From the NCBI GenBank assembly GCA_021737145.1, contig JAIPEN010000002.1, forward strand, positions 124,001 through 188,000: a stretch of DNA of 64,000 bases. Reading direction: 5' to 3'. A program made the translations under genes and the position numbers. Position 1 is the stretch's first letter. Every line of letters starts with the position of its first letter. The notes under the pieces were generated by a model. The model ran no database searches. It saw only the letters and a program-made list of their open reading frames with translations, and was not told the origin of the DNA. Positions 15,334-24,793 of the stretch are shown here, piece by piece. Source of the DNA: Desulfarculaceae bacterium. Its GTDB lineage: Bacteria; Desulfobacterota; Desulfarculia; Desulfarculales; Desulfarculaceae.

Positions 15334-16227
15334 CTATTCCTCTTCCATGCCGGCCAGGCACAGGGCCATGAAGGCCTGGGCCGCCGGAGAGTGGGTGCGT
15401 TTCTTGCGGGTGACCAGATAGAACTGCCGCTTGAGGTTCACCTTGTTCAGGCCCACCTCCACCAGGCGGCCGGCTTCCAGCTCCTCCAGGATGGCCCGGC
15501 GGCTCAAAAAGCCCAGGCCCACCTGGGCCCGCACCGCCTGCAACACGGCCATGGTGGAGCCCATCTGGGCCACGATGTTCATATCCGCCGGGTCCATGCC
15601 GGTCTTTTTGAGCGCCCGGGCCAGGAACATGCGGGTGCCGCTGCCCGGCTCGCGGAAGACCACCGGCGCGCTCTTCAAGTCCATGGGCTCCAGGCTGGGG
15701 CCATGGGGATGGCCCGGCCAGCCGGCCAGGGTCACCACGTCGTCCATGAGGGGCGAGAAGGCCAGGCGCTCATCTTCCAGCGAGGCCCCCACCACCCCGG
15801 CCTCCAGCTCGCCGCTCTGCACCGCCTCGGCTACCTGGCGGGTGTCGGCGATGTGCAGGGTGACCTTGACCTCCGGGTGCAGCAGGCGGAAGCGGCCGAT
15901 GAACGAGGGCAGCACGTACTGGCCGGGGATGGTGGAGCCGCCCACCACCAGCTCGCCGCGCAGGCGGCCCAAAAAGGCGTCCACCGAGCGCTGGGCGTCT
16001 TCCACCCGCTCCAGGATGTCGCGGGCGTGGTCATAGAGCAGCTCGGCCGCCTTGGTGGGCAGTATCTCCCGGCCCAGGCGGTCGAAGAGCTGCACGCCCA
16101 GCTCTTCTTCCAGGCTTTTGATGTGCCCGCTCACCGTGGGCTGACTCAGGAACACTTCCTCGGCCGCGCGGGAAAAGGAGCGTCGTTCATACACCTTGGC
16201 GAATACCTGCAACCGCCTGAGATCCAT
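15334..16227 (-). CDS. LysR family regulator associated with selenium metabolism
   Basis: The 297-residue protein has a LysR winged helix-turn-helix (residues 1-60, SFSRAAEEVFLSQPTVSGHIKSLE) and a CysB/CysL-like periplasmic-binding-fold effector domain. It resembles the LysR proteins found beside selD in sulfate-reducing bacteria, and here it is the first gene before the small HAD gene and selD on the same strand. It may sense a sulfur or selenium compound and control this group. It begins downstream of a 165-base spacer shared with the end of the ubiB-like gene; no operator is clear, although LysR sites (T-N11-A) are too loose to call. Confidence 0.85.
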   Translation of the reverse strand: MDLRRLQVFAKVYERRSFSRAAEEVFLSQPTVSGHIKSLEEELGVQLFDRLGREILPTKAAELLYDHARDILERVEDAQRSVDAFLGRLRGELVVGGSTIPGQYVLPSFIGRFRLLHPEVKVTLHIADTRQVAEAVQSGELEAGVVGASLEDERLAFSPLMDDVVTLAGWPGHPHGPSLEPMDLKSAPVVFREPGSGTRMFLARALKKTGMDPADMNIVAQMGSTMAVLQAVRAQVGLGFLSRRAILEELEAGRLVEVGLNKVNLKRQFYLVTRKKRTHSPAAQAFMALCLAGMEEE

Positions 16228-16392
16228 GCTTAGTCCACCAGTCCTATCGGTAAAGTATATGGACAGCTATCGGGATGGCCAAGGATAGCAGGCGGAGCGG
16301 GAAGGGTCAAGGGGTCTAGACCGGGTGTTAATTGGGGGCCGTGTCCAACTGCGCCAGCCACGGGCATGCGGTGTTGTTGGCCGCGCTCGGGT

Positions 16393-18066
16393 CTAGAATC
16401 GTCCCCCTCGGGAGCGCAGGATGGACCACACCAGCCACAGGCCGATGATGCCTGAGATGACGTAGCCCACCACCCCCAATAGGGGCAGGCCGAATATCTT
16501 GGGCTCCACCCCGGTGGTGACGATCATGGAGCTGCCCAGGATCAGGGCGGCCACGATGAGACCCACCGTGACCCGGCTGGCCCCTTCCTGCACCGCCCGG
16601 GTGAGCGGCACCAGGCCGTGGTGCTTGAGCTGCAAATTCAGCTCGCCCTTTTCCAACTGGTTCACCACCGTGTCCAAACGGCGGGGCAGGGACTGCAAGA
16701 AGCGCAGGCCGTCGGTGAGATGGTCCATGGCCCGCCGGGCCACGGTGTCCGGCCGCCAGCGCTCGAAGTACAGCCGCCACACATAGGGCCGGGTGGCCTC
16801 CACCGGGCGGTAGTCGGGGTCCAGGGCGCGGCACACGCTCTCCAGCTCCAGCAGGGCCTTGTCGGCCAGGGCGTACTGCATGGGCACCTTGAGATGGTGC
16901 AGGCGCATTATCTCCATCATGTCCAGGATGATCTTGGCCGTGTCCACCGGCTCGTCGCGGGAGCCTTGCACCTCCTCCAGCAACTCGGACACGTCGTGCT
17001 CCAGGGAGGAGTCCCCTCCGCCTGGAGGCACCGCCCCCATGTCGCTCCAGGTGCGCACCACCGCCGGGGCGTCGCCTTGCAGGGTGGCCATGAGCAGATC
17101 GCAGAGCTGGTAGCGGTCGCGGTCGCTGAGCCGCCCCACCAGGCCCCAGTCCAGCACCGCCAAGCGGGGGTCCTCGCCCGGCCGGGTCACGGCCATCAGG
17201 TTGCCCGGGTGGGGGTCGCCGTGAAAAAAGCCCTTGAGCATCACCTGGTCCAGCAGCAGCTCGGTCAGGTCCTTGGCCAGGATTTTTTTCTGGGAGGGGA
17301 GCAGCTCGGCCTTGTCCAGGGGCAGGCCCTTGACCAGCTCCATGGTCAGCACCCTGGGGCCGCACAGATCCAAAAAGGGTTTGGGGATGATCACCCGGCT
17401 GCCCTGGGGCAGGTTGGCCCGGGCGGCGCGCATGTGGCGGGCCTCCAGGGCGAAGTCCAGCTCCTGGTGCAGGGAGTGGTCCATCTCCTTGACCAGGGCG
17501 GGCAGGTCATAGGGGGCCACGGCCTCCACTTCCTTGTCCAGAAGCCTGGCCAAGGTGGCCATGAGCTCCATGTCCGCCCGGATGGTGCGGCTGATGCCCG
17601 GCTTGCGCACCTTCACCGCCACCTCAACGCCGTCGTCGGCCCTGACCGCCCGGTGCACCTGGGCCAGGGAGGCGCTGGCCAGGCACTTCCGGTCGAACTC
17701 CGCGAAGACCCCGTCCAGGGGCTTGCCCAGGGAGGTCTCCACCTGCTTTTTGATCTGGTTGAACTCCAGGGGGGTCACCGAGTCCTGCAACTTGGTCAGC
17801 TCCAGGATCAGGCCCTTGGGTAGCAGGTCGGGGCGCTGGGACAAGAGCTGCCCCAGCTTTACGAAGGTGGGGCCCATCTCCTCGGCCACCATGCGCAGCC
17901 GGGCGTAGACGCTGTAGCGCTGGGCCAGCTTTTCGCCGCCGGAGCGGGCCCCGGTGCCCTTGGTGAAGGGCAGCTCCAGGCGCTCCACCAGATCGGCGAA
18001 GCCATGGCGCACCAGCACCATGGCCAGCTCGGTGATGCGCCCCAGGTTGCGGAAGGCCTCCAGCAA
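16393..18066 (-). CDS. ABC1/AarF/UbiB family atypical kinase
   Basis: The 557-residue protein belongs to the ABC1 (AarF/UbiB) atypical kinase family. It has the KxGQ motif (VKLGQLLSQRPDLLP), a VAVKVRKPG lysine strand, FHGDPHPGN and VLDWGLVGRL, where the metal-binding aspartate is kept. Two C-terminal hydrophobic segments (VTVGLIVAALILGSS and LPLLGVVGYVISGIIG) anchor it in the membrane. In other bacteria UbiB helps ubiquinone synthesis; an anaerobe of this type would rather have menaquinone, so a role in quinone or lipid handling is inferred. The TTG start comes two bases from the end of the phasin-like gene, so translation is probably coupled. Confidence 0.87.
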   Translation of the reverse strand: MLEAFRNLGRITELAMVLVRHGFADLVERLELPFTKGTGARSGGEKLAQRYSVYARLRMVAEEMGPTFVKLGQLLSQRPDLLPKGLILELTKLQDSVTPLEFNQIKKQVETSLGKPLDGVFAEFDRKCLASASLAQVHRAVRADDGVEVAVKVRKPGISRTIRADMELMATLARLLDKEVEAVAPYDLPALVKEMDHSLHQELDFALEARHMRAARANLPQGSRVIIPKPFLDLCGPRVLTMELVKGLPLDKAELLPSQKKILAKDLTELLLDQVMLKGFFHGDPHPGNLMAVTRPGEDPRLAVLDWGLVGRLSDRDRYQLCDLLMATLQGDAPAVVRTWSDMGAVPPGGGDSSLEHDVSELLEEVQGSRDEPVDTAKIILDMMEIMRLHHLKVPMQYALADKALLELESVCRALDPDYRPVEATRPYVWRLYFERWRPDTVARRAMDHLTDGLRFLQSLPRRLDTVVNQLEKGELNLQLKHHGLVPLTRAVQEGASRVTVGLIVAALILGSSMIVTTGVEPKIFGLPLLGVVGYVISGIIGLWLVWSILRSRGGRF

Positions 18067-18067
18067 G

Positions 18068-18397
18068 CTAATTCTCTTCGCCCTGGCCGGCCTGGCGCTT
18101 CAGGGCGTCCAGCTCCAGCTCCACTTTGGCCAAACGGGCCTCCAGCTCCTCAACCTCGGAGCGCTTCACCAGATCCAGGGAGGCCAGGGCGTTGTCCACC
18201 GCGCCCTGTAGTTTGTCGCCCCACTCCTGGGCGTGGCGCTTGGACTCGGCGGCCACCTCGTCGGCCAGCTTCTCGGCCTCGGCCGCGCTCATCTCGCCGC
18301 GCTGGACCGCCTGGTCCATGAACTGCATGGCCTTTTCCTTGGTCAGCACCGCCGCCCCCAGGCTAGCCAGCATCAAACTCTTTATGGTTTCAAGCAT
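18068..18397 (-). CDS. phasin-like (PhaF/PhaI-type) coiled-coil protein
   Basis: The 109-residue protein starts with an amphipathic region (MLETIKSLMLASLGAAVLT), continues with a helical segment ending in acidic and basic heptads and closes with a coiled coil (VEELEARLAKVELELDALKRQ). This is the layout of polyhydroxyalkanoate granule-associated and phasin-like proteins, which are often small. GGGAG lies eight bases before the chosen ATG; an in-frame extension upstream to 18529 has no such site. It precedes the ABC1 kinase gene by two bases. Granule binding is not shown by the sequence; membrane or kinase partnering is equally possible. Confidence 0.65.
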   Translation of the reverse strand: MLETIKSLMLASLGAAVLTKEKAMQFMDQAVQRGEMSAAEAEKLADEVAAESKRHAQEWGDKLQGAVDNALASLDLVKRSEVEELEARLAKVELELDALKRQAGQGEEN

Positions 18398-18606
18398 TTT
18401 AAGGGCTCCCTGTAAGGCCCGGCCATGGGGCAATAAGCTTGACGTCACCCCTCCCCGGCCCATATGGTTTAAGTTGCGGGGGTTGAAGGCGGCCGCGGGG
18501 CGCGGTCTCTGAATCCGTCCTGCGGTCACCTCCCTCTCAAATCATCCTAAATGCCCGTTCCGGCGGTGTCAATTTGACAACGCCCCTGCCGAGGACCGGA
18601 GGATAA

Positions 18607-21129
18607 GTGCCCAGAGCCCTGGACCAGCATTCGCGCCGCCCTTCGGTGGGAGCCAAGCTGGCCGCCGTGTTGGTGGTGGTGGTCTTCGGCTCCACCCTGC
18701 TTTTGGCCGCGGCGCAGTATTGGATGGCCTCGGGCGTCATGCGGGAGCACTTCCGGGAGCAGGCCGAGGTGCACCTGCACCACACTCTGCGCCTGATGGA
18801 AACCACTAGCAAGGGTCAGATGTCGCCAGCCGAGCTGTTGGCCGAGGTGCGGGGAGACGCCTCCCTGCGCAACCTGGCCAGGCGGGGCTTTCGTATCTTC
18901 GGCCTGGACAACCAGGGCAAGGTGGTGCTGCGTCCCCGAGATCCGGGAGCCTTGCTGCCGCCCCGGGAGATACGGGGCCATATGGCCTCCTCGGCCTGGG
19001 GGGTGGTCAGCTTCCGCCAGCAAGGCGAGCCGGTGCTGGTGGCCTACGACCGGGTGCCCAGCGGCGAGCTGATCGTGGGGGTGAGCGCCACCCCCAGCCT
19101 GCCCCCGGGGCCGTTGGGCCTTCCGGTGTGGGCCGCCTCCATCCTCTTCGCGGCGGTGGTGGCCCTGCTGGCCGCCCTGGCCACCATCCTGTGGCTGCAC
19201 TTTTCTCTGTCCCGCCCCCTCAGGCGTCTGACCGCCGAGGCCGAGCAGGCCGCGGCCGGCGAGCTGACCCCGCCCGATCCCCTGGAGCGGGGCGACGAAC
19301 TGGGCCGCTTGTCCCTGGCCCTTAACCACCTCACCGAGTCGGCCCGGGACATGGTGGCCCGGGCCCGCGACGAGCAGGCCCGCTTTCTGCGCCTGTTCAA
19401 CGACACCAAGGACGGGGTGTTCATCGCCGGGCCCGACGGCATCCTGAGCGACGTGAACCCCGCCCTCATGGAGATGTTCGGCTTTCGGGCCCGGGACCAG
19501 TTGGTGGGCGGCCAAAACACCCAGCCATTTTTCGCCCACCACGAGGAGCGCCAGCTCTATATCGACTCCTTGTGGGCCCAGGGCTATGTGCAGGACTTCC
19601 CGGCCACCATGCTGCGCAAGGACGGCTCTGAGTTCGAGGCGCTGATCACCTCCACCCGCACCAGCGAGGGCGAGGGGCGCTTTGGCATCCTGCGCGACGT
19701 GACCCAGATGCGGGCCGACCAGCTGGCCCTGGGTGAGAGCGAGGCCCGCTACCGCCGCCTGGTGGAGAACGCGCCGGACATCATCTACCGCTGGTCCATC
19801 ACCGGGGGCCACTTCGATTACGTGAGCTCCGCGGTCAGGGATATCACCGGCTACGCCCCGGCCCGCCTGCTCAGCGGCGAGATGAACCTGGATAGTTTTT
19901 TGCACCCCGAGCACCGCTCCCGGGTGCGGGCCTATTGGAGGCGCCTGCTGCACAGCGCTCCGGGCGAGCTGTGCAAGGAGGAGTTCGCCATCATCACCGC
20001 CTCCGGCCAGACCCGCTGGCTCAGGGACAAGGCCATGGTGGTGCGCGACGAGGTGGGCCGTCCCCTTCTGATGGAGGGCATCGCCACCGACATCACCGAG
20101 CGCAAGCTCCTGGAGCAGGAGCAGAAGCGGGGCCGCCAGATGGTGGAGAGCACCCTGCAGGGGCTGCCCGCCGCGGTCATGGTCATCGACGACCAGCACC
20201 GGGTGGTGCACTGGAACCGGGCCATGGAGGGGCTCACCGGGGTGCCGGCCGAAAAGATGGTGGGCACCAACAATCAGTGGCAGCCTTTTTACCTGGAGCC
20301 CCAACCGGTGCTGGCCGATCTCATCCTGGACGCCGAGCCCGGCAAGATCATGCAGCGCTACGCCGGCCTGGACCTTAAGCGCTCCTCGCTGGCCGAGGGG
20401 GGGGTGGAAGGGGAGAGCTTCTTCGCCACCCTGGGGGCGGACGGCCGTCACCTGTACTTTTTGGCGGCGCCCATCCGCGACGCGGCGGGCAAGATCACCC
20501 ACGCGGTGGAGACCCTGGTGGATTTGTCGGACAAGGTGCGCCTGGAGCGGGAACTCAGGCGCCTGTCGGTGACCGACAGCCTCACCGGGCTCTACAACCA
20601 GCGTTTTTTCTACGCCACCCTGCGCCGGGAGATAGAGGCCGCGGCCCGCTATGGCCAGCCCTTGTCCCTGCTCATGGCCGACATCGACTTCTTCAAGGCC
20701 TACAACGACCGTTTCGGCCATCTGGCCGGGGACAAGGCCCTGCGCCAGTTCGCCGAAACCCTGGGCTCCTGCGTGCGGGCCATGGACCTGTGTTGCCGCT
20801 ACGGCGGGGAGGAGTTCGCGGTGTTGTTGCCCCACGCCACCATGAACGAGGCCCTTATGGTGGCCGAGCGGGTGCGCTCCGGGGTGTCCCAGACCCCCTT
20901 CGCGCCCGAGGACAGCGGCCTGGAGGTGCAGCTCACGGTCAGCCTGGGGGCGGCCACCCTGGGGCCGGGGGAGCAGGAGGAGGATCTGGTGCGGCGGGCG
21001 GACGGGGCGCTCTACGCCGCCAAGCAGGCGGGCCGCGACAGCGTGGCGGCCGAGCTGCGCCAGGGCGGAGTGCGGGTCATGGCCCGGGGGGCGGCCGATC
21101 TTTCCGGCCGCGGGGATGCTAGCGCATGA
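18607..21129 (+). CDS. membrane diguanylate cyclase with HAMP and three PAS domains
   Basis: The 840-residue protein makes cyclic di-GMP. It has a first membrane helix at about 18-40, a periplasmic sensor region to about 170, a second helix at about 172-195 and a HAMP domain to about 250. PAS domains start near 257, 374 and 511, and a GGDEF domain runs from about 651 to 820. The catalytic signature is GGEEF (733-737), and RAMD (724-727) five residues before it is the product-inhibition site, so an active, feedback-controlled enzyme is expected. The GTG start has GGAGG four bases upstream. Its last bases overlap the end of the convergent lipoprotein gene by 11. Confidence 0.92.
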   Translation: MPRALDQHSRRPSVGAKLAAVLVVVVFGSTLLLAAAQYWMASGVMREHFREQAEVHLHHTLRLMETTSKGQMSPAELLAEVRGDASLRNLARRGFRIFGLDNQGKVVLRPRDPGALLPPREIRGHMASSAWGVVSFRQQGEPVLVAYDRVPSGELIVGVSATPSLPPGPLGLPVWAASILFAAVVALLAALATILWLHFSLSRPLRRLTAEAEQAAAGELTPPDPLERGDELGRLSLALNHLTESARDMVARARDEQARFLRLFNDTKDGVFIAGPDGILSDVNPALMEMFGFRARDQLVGGQNTQPFFAHHEERQLYIDSLWAQGYVQDFPATMLRKDGSEFEALITSTRTSEGEGRFGILRDVTQMRADQLALGESEARYRRLVENAPDIIYRWSITGGHFDYVSSAVRDITGYAPARLLSGEMNLDSFLHPEHRSRVRAYWRRLLHSAPGELCKEEFAIITASGQTRWLRDKAMVVRDEVGRPLLMEGIATDITERKLLEQEQKRGRQMVESTLQGLPAAVMVIDDQHRVVHWNRAMEGLTGVPAEKMVGTNNQWQPFYLEPQPVLADLILDAEPGKIMQRYAGLDLKRSSLAEGGVEGESFFATLGADGRHLYFLAAPIRDAAGKITHAVETLVDLSDKVRLERELRRLSVTDSLTGLYNQRFFYATLRREIEAAARYGQPLSLLMADIDFFKAYNDRFGHLAGDKALRQFAETLGSCVRAMDLCCRYGGEEFAVLLPHATMNEALMVAERVRSGVSQTPFAPEDSGLEVQLTVSLGAATLGPGEQEEDLVRRADGALYAAKQAGRDSVAAELRQGGVRVMARGAADLSGRGDASA

Positions 21130-21757
21130 GCAGCTTCAGGGTCACCTGACCCGGCGCGCCGGTGAGGATGAGCTTGGCGCTCTTTTCATCCGGGCCCAGG
21201 AAGGGCTGGCCTTTCTTGTCCTTGACCGGGAACTTCACCAGATACAAACGGCTCCACTTGCCCCAGAAGGGGTAGATGGCCTCGTTGATGGCGGTGCGGC
21301 GCTTGATGCGGCGCACGTCCACCGGCTGCAGCCGCTGGCCCTTCTTGTTGACCAGGTACACCCGCCAGTTGGCCTGGTTGCTCTCCAAATTGTTCCATTT
21401 GGTGTCCGGGGTGTAGGCGCTGGCCAGCACGGTGTTGTACTTGGCATACTCGGCCTTCTGGTCGGCCATGTCCTTGGCCTTCTGCTCCGGGGTCCAGGCG
21501 AAGGCCTCGGCCCGCCGGTTCACCCAGGCCTGGCGCACTTCCCAGTTGGCGGGCAGCACGTCCAGCAGCAGCTCGGTGGCCGGGCCTCTGTGGATGGAGC
21601 CTTCCTGCACATACTTTTTGACCACCGCCTGGAAGGCGGCGTCCGCCGGCTTGGGACGGGGGTCGAACTCGTGGTAGGCCTCCTGCACGGAGGAGCAGGC
21701 CGCTGCCAGGGACAGGGCCAGGATCAGGATCACCGCCAACCTGCGCGCCGCAAACAT
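21119..21757 (-). CDS. putative lipoprotein of unknown function
   Basis: The 212-residue protein begins with a lipoprotein signal (AVILILALSLAAACSS; lipobox LAAAC with cysteine at residue 21). The mature part is polar, with repeated aromatic residues (NNLESNQANWRVYLVNKKGQ, INEAIYPFWGKWSRLYLVKFP) that suggest a beta-rich domain attached to the membrane. I do not know its family. AAGGAG lies nine bases before the ATG. It follows purB by 47 bases on the same strand, probably by chance of packing rather than function. Its 3' end overlaps that of the diguanylate cyclase gene on the other strand. Confidence 0.75.
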   Translation of the reverse strand: MFAARRLAVILILALSLAAACSSVQEAYHEFDPRPKPADAAFQAVVKKYVQEGSIHRGPATELLLDVLPANWEVRQAWVNRRAEAFAWTPEQKAKDMADQKAEYAKYNTVLASAYTPDTKWNNLESNQANWRVYLVNKKGQRLQPVDVRRIKRRTAINEAIYPFWGKWSRLYLVKFPVKDKKGQPFLGPDEKSAKLILTGAPGQVTLKLLMR

Positions 21758-21804
21758 GAAAGTCGTCTCCTTGGCCGGCCAGGGGCCCGGCGGGCGCGGC
21801 CCGC

Positions 21805-23112
21805 CTAGGACTGGCCCAGAATCTTGTCGAATATGTAGTCCACCTGCTCCAGATGGCCCGAGGGGTCGAACAGCTTGTCCAGCACCTTGGCGCTCTCATC
21901 GCCCAGGGCGGCGGTCACCTCGGAGTCGTTCTCCAGGCGCTCGCGGAAGGAGCCCCCTTCGGCCCAGGTGGCCATGGCGTGCTTTTGCACCAGGCGGTAG
22001 GCGTCCTCCCGGCTTATGCCGCTCTCGGCCAGGGCGATGAGCACCTGCTGGGAGTGGATCAGGCCGCCGGTTAGGTTCAGGTTCCGCTCCATGCGCTCCG
22101 GATACACCGTGAGCCGCTCCACGATGCTCGCCAAGCGGTGCAGGCTGTAGTGGGCCAAAATGTCGGCGTCCGGCCCGATGGTGCGCTCCACGCTGGAGTG
22201 GCTGATGTCGCGCTCGTGCCACAGGGCCATGTCTTCCAGCGCGGCCAGGGCATAGCCCCTGAGAAGGCGCACCTGGCCGGAAAGGTTCTCGCTGCCCACC
22301 GGGTTGCGCTTGTGGGGCATGGCGCTGGAGCCCTTCTGGCCCTTGGCGAATGCCTCCTCGGCCTCCAACACCTCGGTGCGCTGCATGTGGCGGATCTCCA
22401 CGGCCAGGCGCTCGATGGTGCCGCCGATGATGGCCAGGGTGCAGAAGTACTCGGCCAGACCGTCGCGGGCCACCACCTGGGTGGAGGCCACCGCCGGGAT
22501 CAGCCCCAGCTCGGCCATGACCATCTGCTCCACCTGGGGAGTCACGTTGGCATAGGTGCCCACCGCGCCGGAGATCTTGCCCCGGGCCGCGGCCGCGATG
22601 GCCCGCTGAAGGCGCTCGCGGTCCCGGGCGAACTCGGCATAGAAGCCCACCAGCTTCAGCCCGAAGGTCACCGGCTCGGCGTGGATGCCGTGGGAGCGGC
22701 CCATCTGCAGGGTGAGCTTGTGCTCCAGGGCCCGGGTCTTCAGCGCGGCCAAGAGGCGGTCCAGGGCGGCCAGGATCAGCTCGCCCGATTGTTTAATAAG
22801 CAGGGCGTAGGCCGTGTCCAGCACGTCGCTGGAGGTGAGCCCCAGGTGGACATAGCGGCTGGAGGGGCCCACGTGCTCGGCCACGTTGGTCAAAAAGGCG
22901 ATGACGTCGTGGCGGGTCTCGGCCTCGATCTCCTCCACCCGCGCCACCTCGAAGGCGGCCTTGGACTCTATCTCGGCCAGGGCCTGGTCCGGGATGCGGC
23001 CCAGCTGGTTCCAGGCCCGGCAGGCGGCCAGTTCCACGGCCAGCCATTGGGCGTAGCGGTTCTCGTCGGTCCAGATGGCGCCCATCTCGGGCAGGGTGTA
23101 ACGCGCGATCAT
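21805..23112 (-). CDS. purB: adenylosuccinate lyase
   Basis: PurB removes fumarate from SAICAR in purine synthesis and from adenylosuccinate on the way to AMP. The 435-residue product carries the fumarase/aspartase signature [11 protein letters not shown] at 261-271 and the catalytic histidine H141 in [10 protein letters not shown]. Length and start ([14 protein letters not shown]) match the Bacillus-type PurB of many anaerobes. In-frame codons upstream to 23187 are rejected because they are unlike any PurB N-terminus. The gene is divergent from the carboxyl-methyltransferase-like gene. Confidence 0.95.
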   Translation of the reverse strand: MIARYTLPEMGAIWTDENRYAQWLAVELAACRAWNQLGRIPDQALAEIESKAAFEVARVEEIEAETRHDVIAFLTNVAEHVGPSSRYVHLGLTSSDVLDTAYALLIKQSGELILAALDRLLAALKTRALEHKLTLQMGRSHGIHAEPVTFGLKLVGFYAEFARDRERLQRAIAAAARGKISGAVGTYANVTPQVEQMVMAELGLIPAVASTQVVARDGLAEYFCTLAIIGGTIERLAVEIRHMQRTEVLEAEEAFAKGQKGSSAMPHKRNPVGSENLSGQVRLLRGYALAALEDMALWHERDISHSSVERTIGPDADILAHYSLHRLASIVERLTVYPERMERNLNLTGGLIHSQQVLIALAESGISREDAYRLVQKHAMATWAEGGSFRERLENDSEVTAALGDESAKVLDKLFDPSGHLEQVDYIFDKILGQS

Positions 23113-23260
23113 CTTGAGTCTTTGTCTCCGGTGTAGGGGGCCTTGTCGGCCCAAGTTCATCTTAGGGCCATAAGCCCCGCCAGTCAATCATGGCCGGCCC
23201 GGCTTGCGCCTCGGGCCCGGGTGCCTTAGCATTGTATACAAACCTTGGCGGGAGACCACC

Positions 23261-23869
23261 TTGCAGGCCAACATACCATCCAACGCGCCTTTGCTCATCC
23301 TGGCCCTGGCCTGGCTCCTGTGGTGCGGGGTGCACAGCCTGCTGCTGGCCGATTTTTTGCGTCCCCGCCTGCAACAAGCCCTGCGCCTGAGCACCGCCCA
23401 GTACCGTTTGGCCTACTCGGGCTTCTCCCTGCTCACCATCTTCCCCCTGATGATGTACAGCCGCGCCCTGGGGGCCTTCATCCCCCTTTTCTGGGCCTGG
23501 CCCTGGCTCTTGTTGCAAATGGCGGCTTGGGCCGCGGCCCTGGGCCTGCTGTTGTGGTCTTCCCATGATTTTTCGAGCGGCGGCTTCGACCTGCTGGGCC
23601 TGGGCGCGGCCTTCCACCACCGGGACGGCCAGCACCACCTGGTGACCAGCGGGGCCTATGCCCACATGCGCCATCCCATGCACCTGGCCGCCCTGCTGGT
23701 GGTGTGGCTCAGGCCCCTCACCGGCCCGGCCGACTGGCTGGTTTCGCTCATGCTCACCGTTTACATCGCCCTGGGCACCTGGCACGAGGAGTCCCGCCTG
23801 CGCAAGCAGTTCGGCGGCCAGTACCGCGCCTATGCCGCCCGGGTGCATCTGATCCCCACTTTCAAGTAG
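23261..23869 (+). CDS. integral-membrane methyltransferase of the isoprenylcysteine/phospholipid type
   Basis: The 202-residue protein has about five hydrophobic segments and ends with the pattern of ICMT/PEMT-like membrane methyltransferases: SGAYAHMRHPMHLAALL, then EESRLRKQFGGQYRAYAARV. In this family the histidine-arginine-proline and E-E-x2-L blocks bind S-adenosylmethionine and the lipid substrate. The frame continues upstream, but TTG at 23261 has GGGAG six bases before it and is the best start. The soluble methyltransferase gene follows eight bases later, so both are likely co-transcribed. Substrate unknown. Confidence 0.78.
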   Translation: MQANIPSNAPLLILALAWLLWCGVHSLLLADFLRPRLQQALRLSTAQYRLAYSGFSLLTIFPLMMYSRALGAFIPLFWAWPWLLLQMAAWAAALGLLLWSSHDFSSGGFDLLGLGAAFHHRDGQHHLVTSGAYAHMRHPMHLAALLVVWLRPLTGPADWLVSLMLTVYIALGTWHEESRLRKQFGGQYRAYAARVHLIPTFK

Positions 23870-23876
23870 AGGCACC

Positions 23877-24689
23877 ATGTCCGACCCCTATGTTCACGGC
23901 TACACCGAGCGCGAGGCTCGGCGTTTGGGCGACCAGGCCGGCACCCTGGCCGAGTTGCTGCACCACGACACCTGCTACGGCCCCGGCGAAACCGTGCTGG
24001 AGGCCGGCTGCGGAGTGGGCTCCCAGACCCGGTTCCTGGTGGAAAACAGCCCCGAGGCCTCCTTCACCTGCCTGGACATCTCGCCCGAATCCCTGGAGGC
24101 GGCGCGGGCCCAGGCCCAAGGCCAAGGCTGGCAAAACCTGACCTTTGCGCAGGGCGACCTATACCACCCGCCTTTTGAGCCGGCCAGCTTCGACCACCTG
24201 TTCGTGTGCTTCGTGCTGGAGCACCTCACCCGGCCCCTGGAGGCCCTCCGGGGCCTGACCAAGCTGGTCAAGCCCGGGGGCACGGTCACCGTGATCGAGG
24301 GCGACCACGGCTCCTGCTACTTCCACCCGGAGCAGCCCGAGGCAAGGCGCGCCTGGCAATGCCTCATCGACTGCCAGGCCGCCCTGGGCGGCGACTCGCT
24401 CATCGGCCGGCGGGTCTATCCCCTCATGGCCGAGGCCGGCATCGAGGATCTGGCGGTGGGCCCCCGCGCGGTGTACTGCGACGCCTCGCGCCCCTCCTGG
24501 GTGGAGGGCTTCGTGCGCCTGACCATCATCCCCATGGTGCGGGGGGTCAGGGAGCAGGCCCTGGCCGAGGGCATGATGAGCCCCGACGAGTGGGAGCGCG
24601 GAATCGCCCAGCTCCACGACACCGCCGCCTCGGGCGGCACCTTCCTCTACACCTTTTTCAAGGGTCAGGGCAGGGTGGCCGGGGGTTGA
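23877..24689 (+). CDS. class I SAM-dependent methyltransferase
   Basis: The 270-residue cytoplasmic protein has a seven-strand methyltransferase fold with motif I VLEAGCGVGSQT, motif II acidic residue in FTCLDIS, and post-motif AQGDLYHPPFEPASFDHLFVCFVLEHL. The wording after motif I resembles UbiE/MenG-like and small-molecule methyltransferases, but no substrate-specific feature is visible. The C-terminal third contains a conserved-looking block with aromatic residues (PSWVEGFVRLTIIP). It starts eight bases after the membrane methyltransferase gene with AGAGGCACC before the ATG. Confidence 0.85.
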   Translation: MSDPYVHGYTEREARRLGDQAGTLAELLHHDTCYGPGETVLEAGCGVGSQTRFLVENSPEASFTCLDISPESLEAARAQAQGQGWQNLTFAQGDLYHPPFEPASFDHLFVCFVLEHLTRPLEALRGLTKLVKPGGTVTVIEGDHGSCYFHPEQPEARRAWQCLIDCQAALGGDSLIGRRVYPLMAEAGIEDLAVGPRAVYCDASRPSWVEGFVRLTIIPMVRGVREQALAEGMMSPDEWERGIAQLHDTAASGGTFLYTFFKGQGRVAGG

Positions 24690-24697
24690 ATGACCGC

Positions 24698-24725
24698 TTG
24701 CCTTGGACGCCCCCGCGGCTATAAT
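24698..24725 (+). promoter_or_regulatory. promoter of the PEP-CTERM gene
   Basis: TTGCCT (24698-24703) and a perfect TATAAT (24720-24725) are 16 bases apart and lie 68 bases before the start of the PEP-CTERM gene. The position right after the methyltransferase stop supports an independent transcript. Confidence 0.55.
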
Positions 24726-24793
24726 TAGCCTAATGTCCTGCTGTTGGCCGGAAGATGGCCCCGGCTCGAAGTTTTCTGTTGCAAGGTGCCGCC

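Noticed and set aside
18547..20835. Long minus-strand frame opposite the diguanylate cyclase
   Set aside because: Shadow frame rich in Gly, Ala, Gln and His without any domain pattern.
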